64,000 nt of DNA, from the NCBI GenBank assembly GCA_020025825.1, contig JAHHRL010000003.1, forward strand, positions 1 through 64,000. The letters run 5' to 3'. Positions 14,674-22,242 of the stretch are shown one piece after another. How positions within the stretch are numbered: the stretch's first letter is position 1; every line of letters begins with the position of its first letter. Under the pieces are notes generated by a model. That model saw only the letters and a list, made by a program, of their open reading frames with translations. It did no database searches and was not told the DNA's origin. The translations under genes and the position numbers were made by a program. The stretch is from Faecalibacterium sp. Lineage in GTDB: Bacteria; Bacillota; Clostridia; Oscillospirales; Ruminococcaceae.

Positions 14674-15846
14674 TTAATCTTCAAAAATATCAAACGGTTT
14701 TTCTTCCTTTGGCGCAAACAAAGGCTCCCATGCACGGTAGGCTACCGCTGCAACCAGTTCCTGCGGGTCCGTAACACTGCGCAAAACGTCCAGTGCTTCC
14801 GGGCCGTCTGCGTCAAACAGTCCCTCCAACCTTTGGAAATCCTCCGGCTTATAGGCCTCCAAAAAGGCCTTTGCCAACTCCTCCACTGTATAGATAGGTG
14901 CCGGGTCTACGCCTGCTGCCTTGGCTGCACACTCCAAAAAGGCCATGGGCTTATCCTCTGCACGGAAAAGCGTGCGGGCTGCTTTTTCCGTCAGCTCCAA
15001 TGCCACTGTTTCGTCCGCTAAATGGCGCATATAAGCGTTATAGGGCTTACGCAAAGCAGCCAGCTGCTCCATTGCGTTTTCGGGCTCAATCGCATAGGCA
15101 GTACCACGCACTTTTTCAAACGCACGCAGGGTATCGTTATAGCCCAGTGCCATATTACGCTCTGCTTTATCACGGCTTACTGCAAGCAAGTCGCCCAAAT
15201 CCCAATAGGAATGCACTTCAATGGTAGGCAGACCCGTATGGTTGGGCTTTACAATGCCAACGCCGTTGATATCTACGGTTACCAGCTCAGTAGCTCCCAT
15301 ACGCTTTGCCAGATTAAAAGGCATATTATCACGGTAGCCGCCGTCGATAAACTTTTTGCCGTCAATTGTGCGTGGGCGCAGGGCAGGGAAGCACGCAGCC
15401 GATGCCATCAGATAATCTGCCAGTTCGCCTTCGGGGATTTCATCCAGCGCCAACTCACAGGCTTTCAGGGTTTTCTTTTCTACTGTTACAAGGCCGAACT
15501 TAATGCTGCCGTTACGCAGCTTTTCCTCGTCCAGCAGGTTTGTTACAATCCACTCCAAGGGGGTAACATCCATACCGCCGGATTGAATGGTATCGTGTAT
15601 AAAAGAGGAAATCTCCGTCAGGCTATTTTCCTGCGGTAACGTCAAAATATCATCCTGATTCACTGTCAGCCACATATTGCGGGCCTGTTCATAGCCGCCT
15701 TGTGCCAGTAATGCGCCGTTCAGGCTGCCAATACTGGTACCGGTAATAATCTCAGGCTGCCAGTCAAGCTCCTGCAAGGCTTTCCATACGCCGATTTGAT
15801 AACTGCCTTTTGCGCCGCCTCCTGCCAAAACCAATGCTTTTGCCAT
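14674..15846 (-). CDS. Patatin-like phospholipase
   Basis: A 390-residue patatin-family acyl hydrolase. Start at the ATG at 15846, preceded by CAGGAGGAAACAAT; the open frame extends upstream without support. The oxyanion loop is GGGAKGSYQIGV (residues 9-20), the nucleophile Ser38 lies in GTSIG, and the catalytic Asp lies in DGGYRDN about 165 residues in. No signal peptide, so it probably acts on lipids from the cytoplasm. The C-terminal 130 residues are helical and acidic without a recognised domain. Single gene, convergent with rsmE. Substrate unknown. Confidence 0.88.
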   Translation of the reverse strand: MAKALVLAGGGAKGSYQIGVWKALQELDWQPEIITGTSIGSLNGALLAQGGYEQARNMWLTVNQDDILTLPQENSLTEISSFIHDTIQSGGMDVTPLEWIVTNLLDEEKLRNGSIKFGLVTVEKKTLKACELALDEIPEGELADYLMASAACFPALRPRTIDGKKFIDGGYRDNMPFNLAKRMGATELVTVDINGVGIVKPNHTGLPTIEVHSYWDLGDLLAVSRDKAERNMALGYNDTLRAFEKVRGTAYAIEPENAMEQLAALRKPYNAYMRHLADETVALELTEKAARTLFRAEDKPMAFLECAAKAAGVDPAPIYTVEELAKAFLEAYKPEDFQRLEGLFDADGPEALDVLRSVTDPQELVAAVAYRAWEPLFAPKEEKPFDIFED

Positions 15847-15970
15847 ATTGTTTCCTCCTGCTTTGCGGTAGCTTTTTTTCACTTCCGTATTTCTTGTAGT
15901 ATACCACTTGTCTATTGCGCTTTTCCAAGAAGTTTGTAATAACTTTATGAACACTGCCCTTCTCAATACA

Positions 15971-16003
15971 AAAAAAGCAGCCGCACTTGGTGGCTGCTTT
16001 TTT
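15971..16003 (-). terminator. Terminator of the metal-resistance operon
   Basis: Stem AAAAGCAGCC/GGCTGCTTTT (15973-15982, 15992-16001) followed on the minus strand by a T-run; lies just after the LytTR gene. Confidence 0.8.
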
Positions 16004-16004
16004 A

Positions 16005-16715
16005 TTATACGCTTTCGAGGGCTAACACGCTCCGAAAAACCTCTCTGGCTTCCGCCACACGTCCACGGGGGACAGGTACTTTCGCTCCGCTTTGCATCAC
16101 AAACTCATTATCTGTCAAACACTGCACCGCATCCAAATTTACCACATAACTACGGTGCGGCTGATAAAACTGCCCATATGCCATCAGGTCCGCCAGCGCC
16201 TCTTTGAACGGCACCCGCAAGGTTGTGCTGCGTACCAAACTGCCGTCCTGCAGGTGGAAATGCAGGATATGGTCTGTACATTCCACATACTCCACATCTC
16301 TGTGCGCCACACGCACAAGCCCCTCTCGGGTAGGTACCGCAAATGCCGGGCCGCGCCGTGTCAGCATCAAGCGGTCCAGCATGGCAAACAGACGCATTTC
16401 TGCAATTGGTGGGATAAAATACTGCGTTGCAGATACTGCAAAAGCATCCATCGCATATTCCGGGCCGGATGCCAAAAATACAATTGCACCTGTTCCGCCT
16501 GCATTCCGCAGTGCCTGCGCCGTATCCAGTCCATTTGGGCGTGCTCCCTGTACAGACAAAAACACTAAATCACTTTTAAGCAACGCATCCAAACGCTTTT
16601 CCGCCAAAGAATGTATCTCCAGCTGCTCCGACCGATGTGCAAAGTATTCTTCGCACAGGGTTTGTATCGCACGCCGCTGGCCCGCACTGGGCAAACATAA
16701 CGCAACCCGAAACAC
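16005..16715 (-). CDS. LytTR-type DNA-binding regulator with degenerate receiver domain
   Basis: A 236-residue regulator with an N-terminal CheY-like half (about 1-115) and a C-terminal LytTR DNA-binding domain (about 130-236, with VEYVECTDHILHFHL and FYQPHRSYVVNLDAV). The start is best placed at the GTG at 16715, behind AAAAGGAGG, rather than the in-frame ATG at 16760 that would overlap the ATPase gene. The receiver has lost key residues: FLSVQ replaces the usual FLDIQ phospho-acceptor segment, FLASG replaces FLTA, and IPPI replaces the conserved Lys-Pro. It is therefore unlikely to be phosphorylated. It follows the P-type ATPase gene by 16 nt and no histidine kinase is adjacent. Its targets are unknown. 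Confidence 0.82.
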   Translation of the reverse strand: MFRVALCLPSAGQRRAIQTLCEEYFAHRSEQLEIHSLAEKRLDALLKSDLVFLSVQGARPNGLDTAQALRNAGGTGAIVFLASGPEYAMDAFAVSATQYFIPPIAEMRLFAMLDRLMLTRRGPAFAVPTREGLVRVAHRDVEYVECTDHILHFHLQDGSLVRSTTLRVPFKEALADLMAYGQFYQPHRSYVVNLDAVQCLTDNEFVMQSGAKVPVPRGRVAEAREVFRSVLALESV

Positions 16716-16731
16716 TGCGAAATCCTCCTTT

Positions 16732-18603
16732 TTACTGTAAGTCCCTCGTATACAAGGCACGTGTTGCGTTTAGAACAGCCAACACCATTACGCCAACATC
16801 GGCAAAAATGCCTACCCACATATTGGCAAAGCCAAGTGCTACCAGCACCAGACAAGCAGCTTTTACCGCCAGTGCCAGCACAATATTTTGGTGCACGATA
16901 CGCAGGGTACGGCGAGAAATTGCCATTGCCAAACTCAGTTTCGCCGGGTCGTCGTCCATCAGCACAATGTCGGCCGCCTCAATGGCTGCATCGCTGCCCA
17001 AGGCTCCCATTGCCACACCAATATCCGCACGGCTTAAAACGGGGGCATCGTTTACACCATCACCCACAAAGGCAAGGTTTTCATTTTTTGCTTTTTCCGC
17101 AAGCAGGGCTTCTACACGGGTTACTTTATCGCCCGGCATCAGCTGTGCATACACTTGGTCCAGATGCAGCGTTTGTGCTACCTGCTTTGCGACGGCTTCA
17201 CTATCACCGGTAAGCATAACGGTCTTGCGGATACCGGCTGCTTTCAATCCACGGATTGCCTTTTCGGCATTGGGTTTGATGGTATCGCTGATTACCACAT
17301 AGCCTGCGTACACACCTTCTACGGCAACGTGCACCACGGTGCCTGCTGCGGTAACCTGTACAGGAATTGCAACACCCACGCTTTCCATCAGGCGCGCATT
17401 GCCCACAGCGACCTGTTTACCATCTACAACAGCGGTTACACCATGGCCGCCCTGTTCTGTTACCTGCTCAACACGTGCCTGCTCCAGCTTTGCAGGGCAC
17501 GCTGCACGCAGGCTCTGGCTGATGGGGTGGTTGGAATATTGTTCTGCCAGAGCAGCTGTTTCCAGCAGCTTTTCCTGAGAAATACCCTCCATCGGGTGCA
17601 GCTCCGAAACCGTAAAGCGGCCTTCGGTCAAGGTACCGGTTTTGTCAAACACAACCACACGGGTACGTGCCAAGGCTTCCAAATAGTTGGAGCCCTTAAT
17701 CAAAATACCTCGGTTGCTTGCGCCGCCGATGCCGCCAAAAAAGCTAAGCGGAATCGAAATAACCAGTGCGCAGGGGCAGCTGATAACCAGGAAAGTCAAT
17801 GCACGGTAGAGCCAATCTGCCACATTAGCGGGCTGACCCATTACCCACAGCACAATGGGCGGAACCACCGCCAGTGCCAATGCACTGTAACATACCGCCG
17901 GGGTGTATACCCGTGCAAAGCGAGTGATAAAGTTTTCGCTGCGGGACTTTTTCATGCTGGAATTTTCCACAAGGTCCAGAATTTTAGCCACCGTAGACTC
18001 CCCAAACTCACGGGTTGTACGGATTTGCAGCACACCTGTCAGGTTCACGCAGCCACTGATAATCGAATCGTTCTCCCGTACATCACGGGGCATACTCTCA
18101 CCGGTCAGTGCTGCGGTATTCAAGGTAGAATTACCGGAAATTACCACACCGTCAATGGGAACACGCTCGCCGGGCTGTACCAAAAGCACACTGCCCACTG
18201 CCACTTCGTCCGGGTCTACTTCTTCCCAAGTGCCATCCTCACGCTGTACACGGGCACTATCCGGGCGAATATCCATCAAATCGGAAATGCTCTTGCGGCT
18301 TTTGCCCACAGCGTAACTTTCAAACAACTCGCCAATTTGATAAAACAGCATAACCGCAACGGCTTCGGTATATTCGCCCAGCAGCCAAGCGCCTATGGTT
18401 GCTACTGCCATCAAAAAGCATTCATCAAACGGCTGCCGGTTTTTTATTCCCTTTACAGCCTTTTTTAAGGTTCCGCTGCCTACAACCAGATATGGTATTA
18501 CATAAGCAGGCATCCGCAGCCATTCCGGCAAGAGCATAAATATGCCCATTAGAATGACTGCAACCAAAATATTGCGCAGGGAACGCTTTTGCTTTTTATT
18601 CAA
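16732..18603 (-). CDS. Heavy-metal P1B-type ATPase (Zn/Cd/Pb exporter-like)
   Basis: A 623-residue membrane ATPase. Visible motifs in order: membrane segments near residues 12-45 and 60-95, actuator TGES, the metal-binding membrane motif CPC (in ISCPCALV), phosphorylation site DKTGTLTEG, HP motif in SNHPIS, TGD and GDGVNDAPVL. This is the Zn/Cd type by overall similarity. It lacks an N-terminal HMA domain; a separate HMA protein is encoded immediately upstream. The start codon is TTG at 18603 behind AAAGGAGG with a 10-nt gap. Operon: ArsR-type repressor, HMA protein, this ATPase, LytTR regulator. Likely role is export of excess zinc or toxic divalent metal. Confidence 0.92.
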   Translation of the reverse strand: MNKKQKRSLRNILVAVILMGIFMLLPEWLRMPAYVIPYLVVGSGTLKKAVKGIKNRQPFDECFLMAVATIGAWLLGEYTEAVAVMLFYQIGELFESYAVGKSRKSISDLMDIRPDSARVQREDGTWEEVDPDEVAVGSVLLVQPGERVPIDGVVISGNSTLNTAALTGESMPRDVRENDSIISGCVNLTGVLQIRTTREFGESTVAKILDLVENSSMKKSRSENFITRFARVYTPAVCYSALALAVVPPIVLWVMGQPANVADWLYRALTFLVISCPCALVISIPLSFFGGIGGASNRGILIKGSNYLEALARTRVVVFDKTGTLTEGRFTVSELHPMEGISQEKLLETAALAEQYSNHPISQSLRAACPAKLEQARVEQVTEQGGHGVTAVVDGKQVAVGNARLMESVGVAIPVQVTAAGTVVHVAVEGVYAGYVVISDTIKPNAEKAIRGLKAAGIRKTVMLTGDSEAVAKQVAQTLHLDQVYAQLMPGDKVTRVEALLAEKAKNENLAFVGDGVNDAPVLSRADIGVAMGALGSDAAIEAADIVLMDDDPAKLSLAMAISRRTLRIVHQNIVLALAVKAACLVLVALGFANMWVGIFADVGVMVLAVLNATRALYTRDLQ

Positions 18604-18644
18604 TGTGGTTACGCCTCCTTTATCTAAATTCCCACCCTAATACA

Positions 18645-18866
18645 TCAAATGCCAAAAATCTCGCAGTCATCCTCTACTTTTTTGCAAACAGAAAGCACAT
18701 TTTCCATAACAGCATGGGGGTCAGCACCTTCTGCAAACACCACCTGCATCTTTTGGGTCATATAGCTCACGGTAGCACTTTCCACACCGGCAACACTGTT
18801 TGCAGCCTGTTCCATCTTTGCAGCACAGTTTGCGCAGTCTACTTCAATCTTATAAGTCTTTTTCAT
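18645..18866 (-). CDS. Heavy-metal-associated (HMA) domain protein
   Basis: A 73-residue single-domain ferredoxin-like metal-binding protein. The metal site is CANC (Cys11, Cys14) and the fold pattern VAGVESATVSYMTQKMQVVF is typical. Here it replaces the N-terminal HMA domain missing from the downstream ATPase, so it probably hands metal ions to that pump or senses them. Start ATG has a GGAAAGGAAC site. It lies 18 nt after the ArsR-type repressor gene and 41 nt before the ATPase. Confidence 0.9.
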   Translation of the reverse strand: MKKTYKIEVDCANCAAKMEQAANSVAGVESATVSYMTQKMQVVFAEGADPHAVMENVLSVCKKVEDDCEIFGI

Positions 18867-18884
18867 AATAAAAGTTCCTTTCCA

Positions 18885-19211
18885 TCACAGTTTTGGTAAA
18901 TTTTCTTCCACGTGCTCCATGCCTAACGCTAAAATGGAGCGAACATGGTCATCGTCCAGTGTATAAAATATGGATTTGCCCTCTCGTCGAAAGCGCACCA
19001 GACGTGCGTCCTTTAATACACGCAGTTGGTGGCTGACGGCACTTTGCGTCATGCCTAACGCCTCGGCAAGCTGCTGCACGCAATATTCTTTATCGTACAG
19101 CTGGTACATAATACGAATCCGTGTTTCGTCGCCAAAGATATGAAACACATCGGCAAGCGCCCTTACGGCCATGTCGCCCGGCATGGACGGATTTTGCTTT
19201 ATCTGTTCCAC
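18885..19211 (-). CDS. ArsR/SmtB-family metal-responsive repressor
   Basis: A winged-helix repressor of about 108 residues. I place the start at the GTG at 19211, with AAGGAGG five bases upstream. The in-frame ATG at 19244 sits at the predicted transcription start, has no ribosome binding site and would put the operator inside the coding region. The recognition helix is in MTQSAVSHQLRVLKDARLV. Possible metal ligands are EYCVQQL in the alpha3 region and DDDHVRSILALGMEHVEE in alpha5, the latter as in zinc sensors of the CzrA/SmtB type. It heads the HMA-ATPase-LytTR operon and should repress it until metal is bound. Confidence 0.9.
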   Translation of the reverse strand: MEQIKQNPSMPGDMAVRALADVFHIFGDETRIRIMYQLYDKEYCVQQLAEALGMTQSAVSHQLRVLKDARLVRFRREGKSIFYTLDDDHVRSILALGMEHVEENLPKL

Positions 19212-19228
19212 AGCAGCCTCCTTATCAT

Positions 19229-19279
19229 TTGAACATTCGTTCATACGTTCAGTATATGCAGCCCTCGGCCGATTGTCAA
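19229..19279 (-). promoter_or_regulatory. Promoter and ArsR/SmtB-type operator of the metal operon
   Basis: Minus strand: TTGACA (19279-19274), 17-bp spacer, TATACT (19256-19251), then the inverted repeat TGAAC-GAAT-GTTCA (19243-19230) covering the first transcribed bases. TGAAC-N4-GTTCA is the core of CzrA/CadC/SmtB-type operators, so the site fits autorepression. Confidence 0.85.
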
Positions 19280-19346
19280 CGAATTCAAAAAATTGCCATT
19301 AGCTTGCATTTTTGCTAAGGGAAATTGTTAATTCTCTCACACGATA

Positions 19347-19391
19347 CTAGCGTAAAATGCTTGTTTCCTAGCGCAAAATAGCGTATACTAG
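19347..19391 (+). promoter_or_regulatory. Promoter with phased CTAG repeats upstream of sufCB
   Basis: TTGTTT (19361-19366), 17-bp spacer, TATACT (19384-19389). Direct repeats CTAGCGTAAAAT (19347-19358) and CTAGCGCAAAAT (19368-19379) lie 21 bp apart, and a third CTAG follows at 19388 overlapping the -10. This looks like a regulator site at the promoter of an iron-sulfur assembly operon. Confidence 0.6.
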
Positions 19392-19462
19392 TAAATGTCC
19401 TGTGTAGGATTGGGCACAGCTTTTTCCGTGCCATTACAGGAACGAACGGGAGGTTACATTCC

Positions 19463-20197
19463 ATGCTGGAACTACAACATGTCGGTTTTGTTGCCGAGGG
19501 TGAAAAAGAGATCTTGCGCGACGTAAACCTGAAAATTGACGATCGTTTTGTTGCCATTACCGGCCCAAACGGCGGCGGCAAGTCTACCCTTGCCAAACTT
19601 ATTATGGGTATTGAAAAGCCTACATCCGGCCGCATTTTGCTGGATGGCGAAGATATTACCGAACTTTCTATCACGGAGCGTGCTAACAAGGGCGTAAGCT
19701 ACGCTTTTCAGCAGCCGGTGCGCTTTAAGGGCCTGCGTGTAAAAGATTTGCTAAAGCTGGCAGGCGGCAAAACTTCCACTATTTCGGAAGCCTGCGCTGT
19801 CCTGAGCGAAGTTGGCCTGTGCGCACGTGATTATGTGGACCGTGAGCTGAACGATACCCTGTCCGGCGGCGAGCTGAAGCGTATCGAGATTGCTATGGCA
19901 CTGGCACGTGGCACCAAGCTGACTGTTTTTGACGAGCCGGAAGCAGGCATCGACCTGTGGAGTTTCCAGAATCTGATTCACGTTTTTGAAAAGATGCACG
20001 AGCGCACACAGGGCACCATCCTGATTATCAGCCATCAGGAGCGCATCTTGAACATTGCAGATAAAATTGTGTATGTGAAAGCCGGTCAGGTAGAAAAGTA
20101 CGGTCCCCGTGAGGATATTCTGCCCGGTTTGCTGTCCGGCAACGGTGCTTGCAAAGCATTAACGGACAAACTGGCTCATACCAAGGAGGCGCTGTAA
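19463..20197 (+). CDS. sufC: Iron-sulfur cluster assembly ATPase (SufC/SmsC)
   Basis: A 244-residue ABC-type ATPase of the SUF system. Walker A is GPNGGGKST, the signature is LSGGELKRIEIAMAL, Walker B is TVFDEPEAGID and the switch His is in IISHQERIL, all standard for SufC. It pairs with the SufB/D-like protein encoded immediately downstream (1-nt gap) and powers conformational change in the scaffold. Only this C-B pair is present; sufS, sufU, sufD are not adjacent. Start ATG has CGGGAGG upstream. The promoter carries phased CTAG repeats. Confidence 0.93.
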   Translation: MLELQHVGFVAEGEKEILRDVNLKIDDRFVAITGPNGGGKSTLAKLIMGIEKPTSGRILLDGEDITELSITERANKGVSYAFQQPVRFKGLRVKDLLKLAGGKTSTISEACAVLSEVGLCARDYVDRELNDTLSGGELKRIEIAMALARGTKLTVFDEPEAGIDLWSFQNLIHVFEKMHERTQGTILIISHQERILNIADKIVYVKAGQVEKYGPREDILPGLLSGNGACKALTDKLAHTKEAL

Positions 20198-20198
20198 C

Positions 20199-21125
20199 AT
20201 GGAAGATTTATTTAAGACAGACCTGCTGCATCAGGTTGCCGATTTGGACGCACTGCCTGTTGGCGCTTACAGCATTCGCTCCAACGGTAAAAGCGCTATG
20301 CTGAACTCGACTGCACATATCCAGATTACCCCCAAAACAGATAAGCCCGGCATCGACATTCATGTTGCCCCCGGCACCAAAAACGAAAGTATGCACATTC
20401 CTGTTATCATCAACGAAACCGGTATCAAGGATTGTGTTTATAACGATTTCTTCATTGGCCCCGACTGCGACATCACCATTATTGCAGGCTGCGGCATCCA
20501 CAACTGCGGCGACCAGGACAGTGCCCACGACGGCATCCACAGCTTTTTCATTGGTGAAAACAGCAAGGTCCGCTATGTGGAAAAGCACTACGGCACCCGT
20601 GATGAAGATGTGTCCGGCAAACAGTTGATGAACCCCACCACTATCATCAATCTGGGCAAAAACGCCAGCATGGATATGGAAACCACTCAGATTTCCGGTA
20701 TCGACGACACCACTCGCCGTACCTCTGCCGTACTGGCTGAAGGTGCCAGCTTAGTCGTGCACGAAAAAATCATGACCACCGGTGACCAAAAGGCTGTTAC
20801 CGACTTTGTAGCAGATTTGAACGGCGCAAACAGCAGCTGCAACATTATCAGCCGCAGCGTTGCAAAGGATAACAGTCATCAGGACTTTACCAGCCGCCTG
20901 AATGGCAATGCACCTTGCGCAGGCCATACCGAGTGTGACGCCATTATCATGGACCACGCAAGCGTTTTGGCAAGCCCTCAGCTGACTGCTAACAACGTGG
21001 ACGCAAGCTTGATTCACGAAGCTGCCATCGGTAAGATTGCAGGCGAACAGCTGATTAAGCTGATGAGCTTGGGCCTGACCGAACAGGAAGCCGAAGAACA
21101 AATCGTCAACGGATTTTTGAAGTAA
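20199..21125 (+). CDS. sufB: SufB/SufD-type scaffold protein (minimal SUF, SmsB-like)
   Basis: A 308-residue beta-helix protein of the SufB/SufD family, shorter than the usual 400-470 residues. Family features include CDITIIAGCGIHNCG, the central repeat region with KNASMDMETTQISG, and the C-terminal motif HTECDAIIMDHASVLASPQ followed by HEAAIGKIAGEQLIKLMSLGLTEQEAEE, which contains the conserved HEAAIG and Glu-rich helix. It forms the scaffold on which clusters are built with SufC. A two-gene SufCB unit without SufD or cysteine desulfurase matches the minimal SUF systems of anaerobes. Ends in a strong terminator. Confidence 0.9.
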   Translation: MEDLFKTDLLHQVADLDALPVGAYSIRSNGKSAMLNSTAHIQITPKTDKPGIDIHVAPGTKNESMHIPVIINETGIKDCVYNDFFIGPDCDITIIAGCGIHNCGDQDSAHDGIHSFFIGENSKVRYVEKHYGTRDEDVSGKQLMNPTTIINLGKNASMDMETTQISGIDDTTRRTSAVLAEGASLVVHEKIMTTGDQKAVTDFVADLNGANSSCNIISRSVAKDNSHQDFTSRLNGNAPCAGHTECDAIIMDHASVLASPQLTANNVDASLIHEAAIGKIAGEQLIKLMSLGLTEQEAEEQIVNGFLK

Positions 21126-21127
21126 TA

Positions 21128-21163
21128 AAAAAGGCGGTGAACCAATCGGTTCACCGCCTTTTT
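21128..21163. terminator. Bidirectional terminator after sufCB
   Basis: Perfect 16-bp stem (21128-21143 with 21148-21163), loop AATC, between convergent sufB and the DUF1294 gene. Confidence 0.92.
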
Positions 21164-21164
21164 G

Positions 21165-21449
21165 TTACGGGTAAATAATTCCCATTTGCGTCAACACAAC
21201 GATAAGCAAAATCTGCGCTGCCAGCATGGCAGGCACGCCCCATGCAAAGGCACGCTTTCTCGTTTTGTGGTGGAACACATACATCCCCAATAAAGCGCTT
21301 ACGCTGCCGCCTAAGCCCGCTGCCCAAAGCAGACGTGCCTCCGGGATACGCCACTGGTCCTTTTTTGCACGGGACTTATCCACGCCGTACAAACCAAAGG
21401 CATACACATTCAAAAGCAGCAGCACTTTAACCAACAATCCATAATGCAT
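21165..21449 (-). CDS. DUF1294 membrane protein
   Basis: A 94-residue protein with about three membrane segments and the DUF1294 pattern: GVDKSRAKKDQWRIPEARLL, then GGSVSALLGMYVFHHKTRK. The family is widespread and has no established function. The start ATG has an AGGAG site that lies within the end of the upstream PAP2-type gene, 3 nt away, so the two are co-transcribed and possibly translationally coupled. Confidence 0.88.
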   Translation of the reverse strand: MHYGLLVKVLLLLNVYAFGLYGVDKSRAKKDQWRIPEARLLWAAGLGGSVSALLGMYVFHHKTRKRAFAWGVPAMLAAQILLIVVLTQMGIIYP

Positions 21450-21452
21450 CTG

Positions 21453-22091
21453 TTATGCTCCTTTTTTACCAAAATAGAAAATGAAATACCACGGAACCAC
21501 CATTGCCAGCCCCAGCACCACATCAATGATAGAGTGCTGCTTTGTAAGCACAGTGGACGCACAAATCAACAGTGCCCAGCCCCATGCCAGCCATTTAAGC
21601 CACGGGCGGCTTTTGGCAAGCGTGCTGTTGCTCATGCAAAGCGCCATACATCCGGTAGACTGGCAATGAATCGACGGGCACACGTTTGTTGGGGAATCCG
21701 CACTCCATAGCAGCTGCATCACAAACGTGCCTAAGTTTTCCCGGCCCAGTGCAGACAAATCCGGCCGCAGGTTAAGGCCGTTGGGCCAAATCATGTATAC
21801 AATCAGGCAAAACGTCATGCCGGAAAACATACACGCACACAGCCGCCGATAATTCGGCGTATCATTCCACCATAGCAGTGCTGTAACGCCTGCCAGCAAA
21901 AAGAACCAGCTGCAATAAGGGATAAAAAACCACTCGCAAAATGGAATTTTATCGTCCAGTGGGCTCCAAATAATATATTTGGGGTTCGTAATCAAATGGT
22001 CTAATGTAAAAAACCAAATCAGGTACACTACCCAATACAGTTGATACCATAAATACGGGCGTGCCGTAACCCGCTGCTTTAACTGTTGCAT
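21453..22091 (-). CDS. PAP2-superfamily membrane protein (PSIH variant)
   Basis: A 212-residue membrane protein, paralogous to the protein at 12100-12747. Shared signatures are MIWPNGLNLRP, SADSPTNVCPSIHC and TKQHSIIDVVLG, the last giving the HxxxD motif. The PSIH variant replaces PSGH of common phosphatases. Probable role is dephosphorylation or head-group exchange on a lipid phosphate. The start has a GAAGGA site close upstream. Followed at 3 nt by the DUF1294 gene. An inverted repeat (ACCGTAA, 15 bases, TTACGGT) lies in the intergenic region shared with the HAD gene. Confidence 0.8.
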   Translation of the reverse strand: MQQLKQRVTARPYLWYQLYWVVYLIWFFTLDHLITNPKYIIWSPLDDKIPFCEWFFIPYCSWFFLLAGVTALLWWNDTPNYRRLCACMFSGMTFCLIVYMIWPNGLNLRPDLSALGRENLGTFVMQLLWSADSPTNVCPSIHCQSTGCMALCMSNSTLAKSRPWLKWLAWGWALLICASTVLTKQHSIIDVVLGLAMVVPWYFIFYFGKKGA

Positions 22092-22126
22092 TCCATTCCT
22101 TCTTTTTTTACCAAAATACTTACAGT

Positions 22127-22155
22127 ACCGTAAAATATGTACACTGCATTACGGT
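22127..22155. promoter_or_regulatory. Inverted repeat in divergent promoter region
   Basis: ACCGTAA (22127-22133) and TTACGGT (22149-22155) with a 15-base spacer, between the divergent PAP2 and HAD genes. A possible operator; no regulator is identified. Confidence 0.35.
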
Positions 22156-22179
22156 GTATTGTATCACATATCCCGTTAC

Positions 22180-22208
22180 TTGCACAAGTTTTGAACCCAC
22201 GGTATAAT
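22180..22208 (+). promoter_or_regulatory. Promoter of the HAD phosphatase gene
   Basis: TTGCAC (22180-22185), 17-bp spacer, perfect TATAAT (22203-22208), 34 nt before the ATG. Confidence 0.8.
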
Positions 22209-22242
22209 AGAGGAAATTTTTATTCGATGAAAGGAGCTTTTT

